The position numbers and the translations under genes were made by a program. From Nautilus pompilius (lineage: Eukaryota > Mollusca > Cephalopoda > Nautilida > Nautilidae): a stretch of 64,000 nucleotides of DNA. A model generated the notes under the pieces. The model did not search any database. It was not told the origin of the DNA and worked only from the letters and a program-made list of their open reading frames with translations. The stretch covers positions 995,501 through 1,059,500 of the forward strand of contig JACATO010002131.1 in assembly GCA_018389105.1 (NCBI GenBank), in the 5' to 3' direction. Below are positions 25,501-34,046 of this stretch, piece by piece (position 1 is the stretch's first letter; each line of letters begins with the position of its first letter).

Positions 25501-28500
25501 ACAGTGGGTGAGGGTAGCATGCTTGGAGTTGGGAGAGAACGAGTATCACCCATTCACCCTGACCTCTGCACCCCATGAGGACACGCTCAGTCTACATATA
25601 CGTGCAGTAGGACCATGGACAACAAACTTACGCCGGGTGTACGACACAAACACAATTTATGAGAAATCTTATTCTAAGGTAACACCATCTTTATATTTTT
25701 CCTGTTAATTTCTAACTTGCAAATGGTTTTAATTTTTTCATCTCTCTCTTGTTTTTGTTTTACTAACTACATTACGATGAGGTTTTTCTACCCTCCATTT
25801 CTTTAAAGATGCTTTTTAGATTATTTTGGTTGAAGATTATTTTTTGTTCTTTGCTTTAAACAATTCAAAAGCGTAATCCCATCTTCAGCATTCCTCTCAC
25901 ATTAAGGAAAATAGAGCATGTTACACCTTGTTGCTAAATCAGATTCAAGTTTTCTGACAATTTTAAAATGTAACTTTGTGTGTGTGTTTTTGTAAAATTC
26001 CAGCTATACCTGGATGGACCTTTTGGTGAGGGGCATCAAGACTGGTACAGGTTCCCAGTTTCTGTCCTTGTTGGAGGAGGGATTGGAGTGACTCCCTTTG
26101 CCTCTATATTGAAAGATATAGTGCATAGGTCTCGTACAGGCATCAGATACCCGTGCAAGAAGGTACATCAATATTTCAGGCCTGACTATAGAATTGGATG
26201 GCATCTTTATTGGATTTTTCAAACGTTTGGTGCCCCTTTGCTGCTATGGTTTAGAGTTAGTAAAATAAAACCTACATCAGAATTTAGCAGCCAACAGGTT
26301 GCAGAACATTTATACAATCCCAAAAAAGAAATAGAAACGTCAACTGCAGAAAACACCATTACATTCATTCATTCCTCAAAACTAAACCTGGAGGATGGTG
26401 ACAGGGACATATTACTTAAACAATTTTTTAAAACTTTTTAATGGAAAAGAGAAAGCTCAGAATTATATGGCACCATAAGCAGATACTAGGGACATTCAAG
26501 TGAAACCCAGCCAAATATCATTGTGGTGATTCTCTGTCAGCTGGGTTTTGGTCGAACATCCCTAGCGGTAGAAGTACGTGACATTAATTAGGTTGGGAGA
26601 CTCTTTTTATCAACAAAATGCTAATTATCACCAAGAAAGTGATAACCTTTTACTCTATTGAAAATATCAAATGTCAGGAGTGTGTGGGACTAATCACTCT
26701 GGGAAACATGCAAAACTATGTGGCGGCAGCAGATACATCTTCAGCAATGATAAGACGGTTACAAAGGTATTTTTCTCATTTGTGTACAAAAAAATGTTGC
26801 AAAATATTTGCATATTATGGGATATCAGCGTGTGTCTGGATAATATTGGCATTTAAACCAGTTTGTGAACTTCAGAGTAACAAAATATATATTTTTGTGT
26901 GGTTGGAGGTTAATTGTCAAACTTTCATTAGTAATCAAGCCTATTCTGTGACAGGGTTTTTCTGTTCCTTATGATAATTAATCATAGCACAGAAATTAAG
27001 TAAATGTCACATACTCTACATCTGATGGTTCTTGTAGATTCCTCTTAATATGCCTCTCTATATAATCAAAACAAAGCATTTTGTTTTTGTTAAATTTATA
27101 CTATGCTTTTTAAGATGAATTATCCTACTATATGAATATGCCCAATTTTTCAAGCAAAAAAAGTAAGGATTTATATATATATATTTTTTTGCTTGTCAGA
27201 TTTATAAACTCTATTCCTATTTATGCCCCTTTGTTTCATGTGTAAGCTGTCAGTTTTATATTGTAATGCATTCACTAAAGAAAATTAAACAAGTGATTTT
27301 TATGCCCAAATAAATTGTTATAAATTACTGTTTGCAGAAGATTTTCCCATTCTCTAATTTGCATTGGTGTTGATTTTGAAAAATAGCGCATGATGTACTC
27401 ATTGTTTTTTTAATAATTCTGTCAGATTCAAGAGTTTTTACAACAACAAAGAAAAGAAATTATTTACCTGACACACAGACTTTAATTTGCAGGTGTATTT
27501 TCTATGGGTGACAAGAACACAACGACATTTTGAATGGATGACTGACATCATCAGGGAAGTAGAAGATGCAGACACTAATGAACTTGTGTCTGTGCACATA
27601 TTTATTACCCAGTTCTTCCAGAAGTTTGATTTACGTACAACAATGCTGGTACATTTATCCATTTGTTTTCTTTATTGTTTTACCATGTATTATATATCTA
27701 AAAGCCAAAATCTCATTTATTTGCATAGCAAATCTTTTTCATTCCATCATTTCCTCTCTCTCTTTACTCAAATGAAATTTCATATATTTTTAAATTTTCT
27801 CTCTCAAATTTAATTATGTATTGTATCTTGTGAAACAGGTAATTTTCAAAAACCAAAACCAGGGTTGGGGGCAAATGCCATTGCAGCGATGCTTTTCAGC
27901 CAGGCCTTATTTAAATATCCTTTACATATAAATATATATATACACAAATCTAATAACTTAAAGTTACTTGTAGAGGTATTTAGAATGTCAGATCTATTTC
28001 AACTAAAGCTAATAAATACCTTAGCATAATTTTAAAATCTTCCTATTCATGAACAGTAATTTATGGTTCAGAAAAAAAACAGAAATAGATGAAAATGCTT
28101 AATGTTTCATCTGTATGCTGCCTGTCCATTCCATACATGTGATAACTTAATATATTTGTTCTCCCACTGGCATAGGAGACATTACATTACTTGATTAGTT
28201 CAGTTTTTACTAAATCAGGTTACACTAACTTGTTTGACTCTTTGAGGACTGTTTGTAGGTTATTGGGAGTGGGTGTTAATTCCAAAAGAGCATCTCATAA
28301 ATATGACTCCGGGTCTGGACTACAATTTATTAAGTCTTAAAGAGACACATATGGTATTGTTTCTTCAGGAGCAGCACCCAATAAATGTATGGATGTAGTC
28401 TTCAAAAGGCTTTGAAAAAAATAAAATAAGCAATTTTTTGAAACCCACTTTTGATTAGTGTCTCAGGATAATTTTAGATTACTATGTTTCACTATTTTAT

Positions 28501-31500
28501 AACAAAGGAAGTTGTTTTGACGGGAGTAATGTTGAGTATGATGGGTAAATATCCTGATATGGTGGGGACATTCAGTTCAAACCTGGCTGGAAACACGATC
28601 GCTGTAATTGTATCTGGTCAGGGTTTCAATTGAAGGTCTTTCATGTGTATTGTCCTTGTTGTTGTCCTACATCATAAACTCGCTATTTTGACTAATAAAA
28701 ATTCAATTAGCAAGTTAAAACCGGTTTCTGCTAAAGTTAAATGACTGAATGCAATTGTAATTTTATTTTGAGATAAGTCCTAGTTATTCCCCCTGGTGAA
28801 TTTACCTAACAAATCTTTGAGCTCATGATGCAGATTAAAAAAACAAGCAAACAAAACCTGGCTTCATTAGAATATTTACTAAGATTCATTTATTTGTTAT
28901 AAAATTTCATAATTTAGAAAATTATTAAAGTTTTTTTGTTTAATCCATTCAAAAAGACGTGCTATATTTCAACTGTTTAAGGGGGGAGAGGTTCTGATTT
29001 TAATATCCAGACATTCTCAGTTTCTGTTTATTAAATAGGTGATTTTATTTTTGTCCCCTCTTTTATTTAGATAATTTTTACTACTCGTGTTGTTGTAAGA
29101 ACTTTGGGTTGGAGACTTAATGTGTGCTTATAGAAATGGCGAGGTACACCTGGAGGAATATGAAGGCTGTTTAATGTAGTTGTTTGTTGAATTCATCTAC
29201 TGCACTTTACCAAATGGCAACAATAAACAAACTATTTTTTTTGGTTTTTGCTGCCATCTGTCAGTGCAAATATTTCCCACCATGAAACTAATGCAGAATT
29301 TTGGGGTTGAAAGCCCCTTGTAGCAATATACTTCTTATGATTGAGTCATGTCACAGCATGAAACTGTTTCTTTCTATAACCATCCTTGCTGCATTTTGAT
29401 TTGTATACTTAGATAATAACTTGATGTTGCCTAGATGCCAAGCATCAGGAACTGGGCGACAGCTGCTGCTGAGATCTACTAGCGGTCTACATGCTAATCG
29501 ACAAGACTGATATACCACAGATTCTGTAGTTGTCTGAATGCTCGCTTTGTTTCTTTAAATCCACTATAAGCGGTTTCTGTACTAGAGTGTGCTATCTGTT
29601 TCAGTACATCTGTGAGAGACACTTCCAGAAAATAGCAAATAGAAGTCTCTTTACTGGCCTGAAATCTATCACGCACTTTGGTCGACCGCAGTTCAGTGAC
29701 TTCTTATTTTCTCTTCAGTCAGAACATCATGTGAGTATATATATCAAATCAAGCTCGCATTTTATTTATTTCCTTTTTACTCTTAGAGTTAACTGATAAA
29801 CTGATTGCCAAGCGGGACATTCAAGTCTTTTGGGTTCAGGTTTTTAAACACAAATTTTGTATTACAGCATTTTGTGAGTTCTAAAGTCAGCTAATCTATT
29901 TATTTATTTTCTTTTCTTTTCTTCAGTATTTTTATTTCTGGTGTCAATGATGGTTGTCATTTACTGAGCTCAAATTCAGATTTAGTAGCACTTACTGCTT
30001 ACCAGTAAGATTTTAAAGGCCATGAGTTAGACTTTTGGAAATGTTTTTTTGAAAATAACAGCCCAAGATAGCTTCTTGTCTTCTCCTAACTACTAAACCA
30101 AACTGCATACTTAATCAAATGATTAAGCAGTTAAAACTGCCTTTTCCCTGCGATTACTCTTAAAATTGTAGACGACTCACCTGAAGTTATAATGTGACCT
30201 GTAACAGTTACACTAGCTGGCATGAATTCTTTTACTTTATACTTATTTACGGAACTTTTTGAAAAGACAAACTTTTAGTTAGCTGTACAAGACCCAGGCA
30301 TATCTTCACTGTAGGTTGTCTACAACCATAGACATGAGAGACCACCATCAGCCTCATTAACAATGATAATACAATGTACAAATAGCTCCATTAGGCCCTG
30401 CCCACAAAAAGTTATTGTGCTTAGCATGGAATTGTTCTCTCATTTAAAATTAGAAATGGGGTTATCACAGCAACATCATGTAGCAGCAGGATGGAGACTT
30501 GAGAGAGAGGTTTTGCTGGTCTGGTGAATGTCAGATGTTCGTTTCCTTCAGCAGCACCAGCAGTATTGAGAGAGAATCTTATTGTAGGATACTAAAATAT
30601 TTGGGGGGTTGCTGGGCAAGGTCACAGGAAGCAACAACTCAGTAATGTCAAAGATATTTCTTGCTTGTTTTTCTGACACCTGTCCTGACTTCAAAGTTGA
30701 GGATATCTCAAAAGTGAACTATAAGTGAAAGGTTTTAAAGGGATTAAAAATCTCCAGTTATTAGGCGTATACTGTTGAGGGGACATCATCTAACTTTATC
30801 TTCATGGTTAGTTATTTCCCTTGCATCATCAAGCTAGTCCACATACTCTGGTCTTCGTATGTCCCTTGAAACAATTTTTTTATTGATAGAAATTTTGGGA
30901 GGCAAATTGAATAAAAATGTCCAAAAAAGCCTTCAAGGTGGAAATTTCACCTCTTCCTACCCCTGCTGAGACCTGTGGCATCATAGTTTTTATCATATTT
31001 GAATATGGACTACATTTATAGAGTTTTAACCCCAAAAATCAAGAGAATTATTTAATTTGCTAACTTAGTCCGCAAATTGGATTCTTTCTTTCCTCGTGTG
31101 GGGTGGTGGCAGTTAACTCAACAGCCAAGCATGTGTGCAGGACATGGAGAGCAACAGTCTGATCTTAAATTTTCAAAAACACAATAGCTAACGCGCACAA
31201 GAAGAGAGTTCTGAGACAACAAAAATAACTTGCAGGTTTTCCAGTTACTTTACTAAAATTTTACTGCCATAACCCATCAACCACAAGCTAATGATGGTTG
31301 CATGATACAGAAATTGTATCACATGCATAATGAAAATCTGTGGAGAGGAAAGAAAGAAAGGGCCAAATACAAATGAAACAAAGATGCAGCAGTCACCATA
31401 TTTCTCTGCTACCCTGACAGTCAAGAGGTCTACTACAGGCTCTGACATTTCACGTTCAGTAAATAAAATTTTAAAAAAAGAATGCTTAATTAAAGAAAAT

Positions 31501-33162
31501 TTGTATAACAATATTGTCATTAATGTCTACTTTTTTTAATCCTTGGGTTGGGCAACATCTCTTCTCCCCTCCCTTCCCCCTCTCCTAGTTTACTCTTTTG
31601 AACGGAGTCATGGAAAATAAAGCCATCTATAATTTGTACCTGAAATATCTAAGAGAAGTAAATTAATCTAAGCCTTGGACTGAATATGCAGGGTACTCAG
31701 TACTTTATCATTGTTTGAGTAGCACGTGCATTCTTTTCTTGCAAGTGAGCACCTGAACATCCATTTGTCTTCAGATGAATGGATGCTTTTGACATGTGAA
31801 GTGTATTTTCTGTGAGTTCATTTTTTTGACATTATAATTTGGCTCTAGGTACTCATTATCTTGCATATACAGGAAAAGGAACAAAGTGTGAAGTTAATAA
31901 TTTTTCTATTATTATTTTTATCTATGTTTTATAATGAATTTAAATAACTAGAGTGATGAAGCTATTGAAGAACTGGAGAAATGGCAGTGATTACACGAAT
32001 GGGGTCTTTGTTTTGGAGGAATCTGAATGTGTGAATTAGTGATGAGCCAGAAGCTTTAGCACCACCGTCCATTTTCATTAACTGGTGTCAAAAGTTGCAA
32101 TGTGCGTTGCTAACCAGTAGCTTTAATAATATAATTTAATTTAAAAGTTATGCCCTAATTTGTTGGTCTAACTCTCTCCCAGTCTAATTTAATAGCATAA
32201 GTTAGACTATAACTATGCCTGCTGATCAGGTTTTAATTATCTGATTTAATGATATAAGTTATGACTTAATTTATAACATAACTTAATTGTCTCTTTATAG
32301 AAATATTTAGGATATACACCACAAGTTATACAAGGATCTCCCTCTCACTCTTATTTAAGAAATATCCAACTTCCTAGATCTTGAAATGCTGTACACTGGC
32401 TTCACTATACTATGGCTGGGTAAACCATTGAGCTCATGCTAGCGAATAAATGTTTCCAAATACCATGGTGTTCATTCTAGTCTTAACCAATTAAATCCAT
32501 GATGTGTACTTGTATTTGTTTGTTTGTTTCTATTAGTAGTCTTAAAAAAAAATATACATTTTATCAACTTGTAAGTTTTTCAGAACCTTTGATAACATTA
32601 GATCTTCTGTAAGTCAAATTAGGTGATGTGATTATTCTAAATCCAGTTTGTTTGATTCTGCGAAAACCCAAAGTCTGGAGCCAGTTCATTTTTCTCCATC
32701 TAAAAATTATTAGTAATTCAACATTTACAAAGCTGTGTATAGAAACTCTTACATCTCAAATCAGCATTTGTCTTGGATAACCTTTTCTTTGTGTTTTTTT
32801 AAAGGTAAAATATAACATGATCTGGCAAACTCAGAATTTCTTTCTTTTTTTAAAAGAATGTTGAAAAAAATGCAAGTGATTTTTGGGAAATCATGGTTTT
32901 GTCCAAGTGCTACAATTATCAGGTTTCTTCTGTTGAACTTTCTCTATACACCATTAATCATTAATTATTGTAATGAGCTAATCATGTCTCTTTCTCTCTG
33001 CATGTCTTGCTGATGGATTTTATTTTTCATCCTTTACAGGCAAATAGATTTGGAGTTTTTAGCTGTGGCCCCCCACCAATGACCAATTCTGTACAGAAGG
33101 CTTGTACTGACCTGAACAAGAGAGAGGGCGCCACCTACATACATCACTTTGAAAACTTTTAG
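5131..33162 (+). CDS. DUOX: Dual oxidase (DUOX), 3' part of gene, 16 exons
   Basis: Membrane flavocytochrome that passes electrons from cytosolic NADPH through FAD and two haems to O2, giving superoxide or H2O2 on the far side of the membrane. Exons joined in phase: 5131-5336, 6635-6820, 6982-7204, 11662-11755, 14085-14266, 16227-16311, 16916-17112, 19652-19882, 21082-21175, 22680-22729, 23031-23312, 25449-25678, 26004-26162, 27493-27648, 29605-29730, 33040-33162. All have AG/GT borders and consistent phases, giving about 874 residues. In order they encode a cytosolic linker, EF-hand region ([21 protein letters not shown]), first core helix, haem histidines ([25 protein letters not shown]), FAD motif [14 protein letters not shown] motifs GGGIGVTPF and CGPPPMT, and the C-terminal FENF. 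EF-hands between the first helix and the NOX core separate DUOX from NOX2-like enzymes. The first exon enters in codon position 2, so the peroxidase-like domain and first helix are outside the window. Very confident in the family. Confidence 0.96.
5337..6634. other. DUOX intron
   Basis: AT-rich intron. It holds one SINE-like copy (5701-5840); otherwise nothing recognised. Confidence 0.6.
5701..5840 (+). mobile_element. SINE copy (family B), degraded
   Basis: Shares a run of motifs with the copies at 12070 and 41350: AGATTGAGGGCCTGGGTTCA, then GGCTCAGTTTGGC and a CTTACTGGGGTTG-type stretch. The B box is decayed. The T-run end at 5838 resembles the ends of other copies. Confidence 0.55.
6635..6820 (+). 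CDS. DUOX: DUOX exon: linker, 62 codons
   Basis: Reads [20 protein letters not shown] and ends FFRVICLQ. The acceptor follows a long T run. The exon is 186 bp, phase 0 at both ends. It corresponds to the stretch before the first EF-hand in vertebrate DUOX. Confidence 0.92.
6982..7204 (+). CDS. DUOX: DUOX exon: first EF-hand
   Basis: Carries the DUOX signature [15 protein letters not shown] and an EF-hand loop [12 protein letters not shown]. Loop positions 1, 3, 6 and 12 (D, E, G, E) fit a calcium site, but position 5 is K where an acidic, amide or hydroxyl residue is usual. It leaves in phase 1 at GTGAGT. Confidence 0.94.
7845..8189 (-). pseudogene. hAT transposase fragment (ZMYM/TTF-like), decayed
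   Basis: The minus strand reads 114 codons ending in [20 protein letters not shown], then [20 protein letters not shown] and a DQLTFTV run. This matches the region around the first catalytic Asp of a hAT transposase of the ZMYM1/TTF-type group (SVDSTPD...HVDQLTF in relatives). It is an isolated internal piece with neither the C-terminal half nor terminal repeats found. It belongs to a different hAT subfamily from the intact element at 1508. Confidence 0.65.
11408..11445. repeat. (AAT)n microsatellite
   Basis: Roughly ten uninterrupted AAT units in a DUOX intron, about 215 bp before the exon at 11662. Confidence 0.9.
11662..11755 (+). CDS. DUOX: DUOX exon: second EF-hand
   Basis: Reads [20 protein letters not shown] and then [12 protein letters not shown]. 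The loop runs [12 protein letters not shown]. Position 3 is R, where family members usually have D, so calcium binding may be weakened. Phases 1 in and 2 out join the neighbours exactly. Confidence 0.93.
12070..12308 (+). mobile_element. SINE copy (family B)
   Basis: Begins GGGTGGCAGGTGGCCAAATA with a decayed A box. It has GAGGGCTCAAGTTTGAGTC as a B-box region, then TTGGTTCAGTTTGAC and an A-rich tail region with AATAAAGAGTTCTAGTAGGG. The tail motif recurs at 41530 (AATAAAGACTCTTGTAG), which defines the family. Confidence 0.6.
12309..12722 (-). mobile_element. tRNA-derived SINE (family C), well preserved
   Basis: On the minus strand the head reads GCCCGGTGGGGCAGGTGGTA and a near-perfect B box GGTTCGATCCC lies at 12646-12656. 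A GC-rich body of about 300 bp follows, then a CAACAACAACAAC-type run and finally an A-run at about 12310. It is much more GC-rich than its surroundings and keeps both polymerase III boxes, so it is likely young. It abuts the tail of a family B SINE in opposite orientation. Confidence 0.75.
13381..13430. repeat. Half of an ACTAGTTGTTAC-family inverted-repeat element
   Basis: Reads AGGAATTACTGGCACTGTGA then CAACCAGCCCCAGTGGTGTC. This matches the right arm of the elements at 16433-16628 and 40193-40321. No matching left arm seen nearby. Confidence 0.5.
13640..14007. mobile_element. TTAA-flanked inverted-repeat element (CCCACAATGC family), copy 1
   Basis: The left part reads ATTAAGAAAACTTTTCCACA and the right part, reversed, reads AACCTTCCCACAATGCAATG. 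The outer right end, read in reverse, starts TTAACGTGACTGTATGCAAT. The arms correspond to those of the copies at 55716-56032 and 63604-63786. The left boundary is uncertain because the outer left arm is degraded. Confidence 0.5.
14085..14266 (+). CDS. DUOX: DUOX exon: region after EF-hand 2, third EF-like unit
   Basis: Reads [19 protein letters not shown] and later [10 protein letters not shown], like the ESMFRE..LTWEDF stretch of vertebrate DUOX. This third unit has no full calcium loop. A TTAA-flanked inverted-repeat element ends less than 80 bp before the acceptor. Confidence 0.92.
14885..15185 (-). repeat. Probable retroposed repeat with A-rich end (unassigned)
   Basis: A patch with clearly higher GC than the flanking intron. 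Read on the minus strand it ends in GACACAACAACAAAAAAAA, resembling the 3' end of the family C SINE. I could not find clear A and B boxes, so the family is open. Confidence 0.4.
15610..15680. repeat. TTAA-family inverted-repeat fragment
   Basis: Contains TTCCCACAATGCAATGCTAC after GATTAAGAAAGTTG, the inner-arm signature of the CCCACAATGC family. Partner arm not found. Confidence 0.45.
16227..16311 (+). CDS. DUOX: DUOX exon: short basic linker
   Basis: Encodes [20 protein letters not shown] and then QTCFHHDLR. This low-conservation linker joins the EF region to the NOX core. It is placed by phase (2 in, 2 out), clean borders (TTCATAG, GTAAAC) and its fit between flanking exons. Alternative splicing here cannot be excluded. 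Confidence 0.8.
16344..16386. repeat. (CT)n(CA)n microsatellite
   Basis: Compound CT then CA run about 35 bp after the donor of the exon at 16227-16311. Confidence 0.85.
16433..16628. mobile_element. Short inverted-repeat element (ACTAGTTGTTAC family), copy with both arms
   Basis: Left arm 16433-16496 begins GGAGAAGACCAGAGTTAGTT. Right arm 16583-16628, reversed, begins GGAGACCATGACTAGTTGTT. Both arms end in AATTAAA towards the centre. About 196 bp with an AT-rich centre and no coding capacity, hence MITE-like. Confidence 0.6.
16916..17112 (+). CDS. DUOX: DUOX exon: entry into NOX membrane core
   Basis: Basic stretch [20 protein letters not shown], then [20 protein letters not shown] and [11 protein letters not shown], a hydrophobic helix. 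This is the first helix of the six-helix ferric-reductase core. Donor GTAAGT. Confidence 0.94.
17113..19651. other. DUOX intron with unassigned, possibly transposon-derived block
   Basis: AT-rich. Between about 18.0 and 18.8 kb the sequence is less AT-rich and contains short open frames on both strands, which looks like an old inactive transposon, but no family motif is readable. No exon recognised. Confidence 0.4.
19652..19882 (+). CDS. DUOX: DUOX exon: second and third core helices
   Basis: Reads [33 protein letters not shown], then [20 protein letters not shown]. The H of MHKF aligns with a haem-ligand histidine of NOX/DUOX proteins. Phase 2 in, 1 out. Confidence 0.96.
19883..21081. other. 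DUOX intron
   Basis: No recognised exon, repeat or RNA gene. Confidence 0.5.
21082..21175 (+). CDS. DUOX: DUOX exon: haem-ligand helix
   Basis: Reads [20 protein letters not shown] and [10 protein letters not shown]. The [11 protein letters not shown] motif is the equivalent of the H..AH.FN haem-binding motif of the family. The donor is GTAAGC. Confidence 0.95.
21176..22679. other. DUOX intron
   Basis: AT-rich. It holds a (CA)n run at 22535-22568 and a short chance open frame at 22203-22427 without family resemblance. Confidence 0.5.
22535..22568. repeat. (CA)n microsatellite
   Basis: About 16 CA units, roughly 110 bp before the 50-bp DUOX exon. Confidence 0.9.
22680..22729 (+). CDS. DUOX: DUOX 50-bp exon: extracellular loop
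   Basis: A 50-bp exon reading [16 protein letters not shown], equivalent to the loop leading into ITGLTG in DUOX. The phases (2 in, 1 out) and the borders TTTCAG and GTAAAG support it despite its size. Confidence 0.92.
22730..23030. other. Short DUOX intron
   Basis: 300-bp AT-rich intron with nothing recognised. Confidence 0.6.
23031..23312 (+). CDS. DUOX: DUOX exon: distal haem histidines and membrane exit
   Basis: Reads [38 protein letters not shown] and LLHGCG, then [15 protein letters not shown]. The H residues of FTHN and LLHG are the second pair of haem ligands. Its codon use is more GC-rich than the surrounding introns, as expected of constrained coding sequence. Confidence 0.97.
23313..25448. 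other. DUOX intron
   Basis: AT-rich; it holds one palindrome-family copy (23468-23540). A protein-like stretch near 24204 is rejected as an exon on phase grounds. Nothing else recognised. Confidence 0.5.
23468..23540. repeat. 80-bp palindrome family, copy 1
   Basis: Left half GGGACATTTGAATGAACCTT, core CCATTACAGTGATG, and right half that reversed reads GGAATAGTCAAATAGAACCA. Arms are diverged but colinear with the copy at 26486. Confidence 0.55.
25449..25678 (+). CDS. DUOX: DUOX exon: FAD-binding domain
   Basis: Reads [20 protein letters not shown] and [29 protein letters not shown] is the flavin-binding motif of NOX/DUOX. Phase 1 in, 0 out. Confidence 0.97.
26004..26162 (+). CDS. DUOX: DUOX exon: NADPH pyrophosphate site
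   Basis: Reads [20 protein letters not shown] and [29 protein letters not shown] is the glycine-rich NADPH-binding loop. The exon is exactly 53 codons; the open frame continues into the intron, but the next exon joins at AAG|GTACAT. Confidence 0.97.
26163..27492. other. DUOX intron
   Basis: The open frame of the preceding exon continues to about 26441 by chance. Contains the best palindrome copy at 26486-26565. Otherwise nothing recognised. Confidence 0.5.
26486..26565. repeat. 80-bp palindrome family, best-preserved copy
   Basis: Begins CTAGGGACATTCAAGTGAAA and ends with its near-reverse complement GGTCGAACATCCCTAG. The core reads ATCATTGTGGTGAT. The whole unit could fold into one long hairpin. 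Confidence 0.75.
27493..27648 (+). CDS. DUOX: DUOX exon: NADPH domain
   Basis: Reads [20 protein letters not shown] and [26 protein letters not shown] is the conserved ribose/adenine-side motif. 52 codons, phase 0 both ends. Confidence 0.96.
27839..27920. repeat. 80-bp palindrome family, copy
   Basis: Core GCCATTGCAGCGATGC, right half AGCCAGGCCTTATTTAAATA. The left half is diverged. Confidence 0.55.
28563..28641. repeat. 80-bp palindrome family, copy
   Basis: Left half GGGGACATTCAGTTCAAACC, core ACGATCGCTGTAATTGT, right half TCAGGGTTTCAATTGAAGG. Confidence 0.6.
29605..29730 (+). CDS. DUOX: DUOX exon: NADPH domain, penultimate exon
   Basis: Reads [20 protein letters not shown] and [14 protein letters not shown], matching the GRPxF motif of the family. 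42 codons, phase 0 both ends. Confidence 0.96.
29731..33039. other. Long last DUOX intron
   Basis: 3.3 kb, AT-rich. It holds the source-like copy of a perfect 144-bp duplication (32270-32413). Nothing else assigned; short open frames at 31.2-31.5 kb have no family resemblance. Confidence 0.5.
32270..32413. repeat. 144-bp perfect duplication, copy 1 (DUOX intron)
   Basis: From TTTATAACATAACTTAATTG to CTTCACTATACTAT. It matches 38659-38802 base for base, same orientation, no gap. The left flank here carries related motifs (ATAAGTTA, TTAATTTAT), which suggests this copy is in its native context. Confidence 0.9.
33040..33162 (+). CDS. DUOX: DUOX terminal exon with stop codon
   Basis: Reads [20 protein letters not shown] and ends YIHHFENF before TAG at 33160-33162. 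CGPPPMT is the last NADPH-contact motif; an FENF/YENF end is typical of DUOX. A degraded echo of its last part lies at 33947-34046. Confidence 0.97.
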   Translation, partial: ANRFGVFSCGPPPMTNSVQKACTDLNKREGATYIHHFENF

Positions 33163-33403
33163 CCATCAGGTTTCAAACAATGTATACAGTGTGAATGAAC
33201 AAGAAAATTATTGTAAAATTTTTTAAACTTTTGCTTGTTGCTTAGAATTTTGTAAAACTTTTTCTTATTTCAGTATTGAAATAGACAATGCTAACAAAAC
33301 ATTTCATTATGCATAAATACGCTTTAGTATTAACATTATCATTTCTATTGCATGTTTTTGTACTTTGAAAAAAAACAGTGTATATCTTATAGTCTCTAAT
33401 TTC

Positions 33404-33409
33404 AATAAA
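33404..33409 (+). terminator. Likely DUOX polyadenylation signal
   Basis: AATAAA about 240 bp after the DUOX stop codon, followed within about 15 bases by a short AACGAAAAA stretch. It is the first canonical signal after the stop in an AT-rich 3' untranslated region. Confidence 0.6.
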
Positions 33410-33743
33410 GTATTGTAACGAAAAATCTTCAAATGTGTTGTTTGTCTATGTCAGATTTGAACAAATGTTATTGTTATTTTTTTTCTTCTTCCTTTACTCC
33501 AAGAATTTCTCCGTTAATGAACTACAAAAGACAGGTTTTTCATGAAGATTTGTATCCATTAATAAATGTTAGTTTGTAGTGTAAATAAATATGTAATGCA
33601 TTAGTGGAAGATTGAAATGTTTTCATTGCTAATCTTACAAAACTGCATTTAAAAAATTTTTTAAAATATCTATTGAAAGAAAGTTTTATTTTGTATTTTT
33701 TTTTTTTTTTTTGGTAAATACATTCCTGCTTCAAAAATCTGCA

Positions 33744-33835
33744 TTCAAAAAATGATAGAATTAGAAAACAAGTTTGCCATCTGCAAGTAATTTAGTAAAC
33801 ATTCCCACAATGCAACACTACAAAAGATGACCTAC
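33744..33835. repeat. TTAA-family inverted-repeat fragment
   Basis: AACAAGTTTGCCATCTGCAA followed by ATTCCCACAATGCAACACTA, the arm signature of the CCCACAATGC family. A second partial arm lies at 34180-34218 (GAAACAAGTTTGC..AATAAACTTTCC). Confidence 0.45.
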
Positions 33836-33946
33836 TATTCAGCTTTAATTTTAAAAAAAAAGACAACCCTGAAGATGTCCCTACCACTACCATAGTGGAT
33901 GATATGGATCCTGGAGAACTATAAATTAACATTTATGATTTTAAAA

Positions 33947-34046
33947 AGCAGGGAAAGAGAGAAGGCCATCACCTACATACACCATTTAAAAAACTATCAC
34001 TTTTCAAGGAGTGTGCACAGTTTCAGTGAACAGGAATGTTGCAATT
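33947..34046 (+). pseudogene. Degraded partial duplicate of the DUOX terminal exon
   Basis: Similar to the end of the last DUOX exon plus the start of its 3' UTR (about 33115-33215). Shared runs include CACCTACATACA, AAAACT and a CAGT..GTGAACA block in the same order. The frame still reads ITYIHHLKNY, compared with TYIHHFENF. There is no upstream coding part, so it is a short tandem-duplication relic and not a functional exon. Confidence 0.55.

Larger units (their letters stand above)
27649..29604. other. DUOX intron
   Basis: Contains two palindrome-family copies (27839-27920, 28563-28641). Otherwise AT-rich and unassigned. Confidence 0.5.

Noticed and set aside
26163-26441. Extension of the DUOX NADPH exon into the open frame
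   Set aside because: The next exon begins VYFLWVTR, which follows directly in all DUOX proteins; the extension lacks homology and is retained intron.
29811-29850. Another copy of the 80-bp palindrome (GGGACATTCAAGTC)
   Set aside because: Only the first 14 bases of the left arm match; the core and right arm are absent, so chance cannot be excluded.
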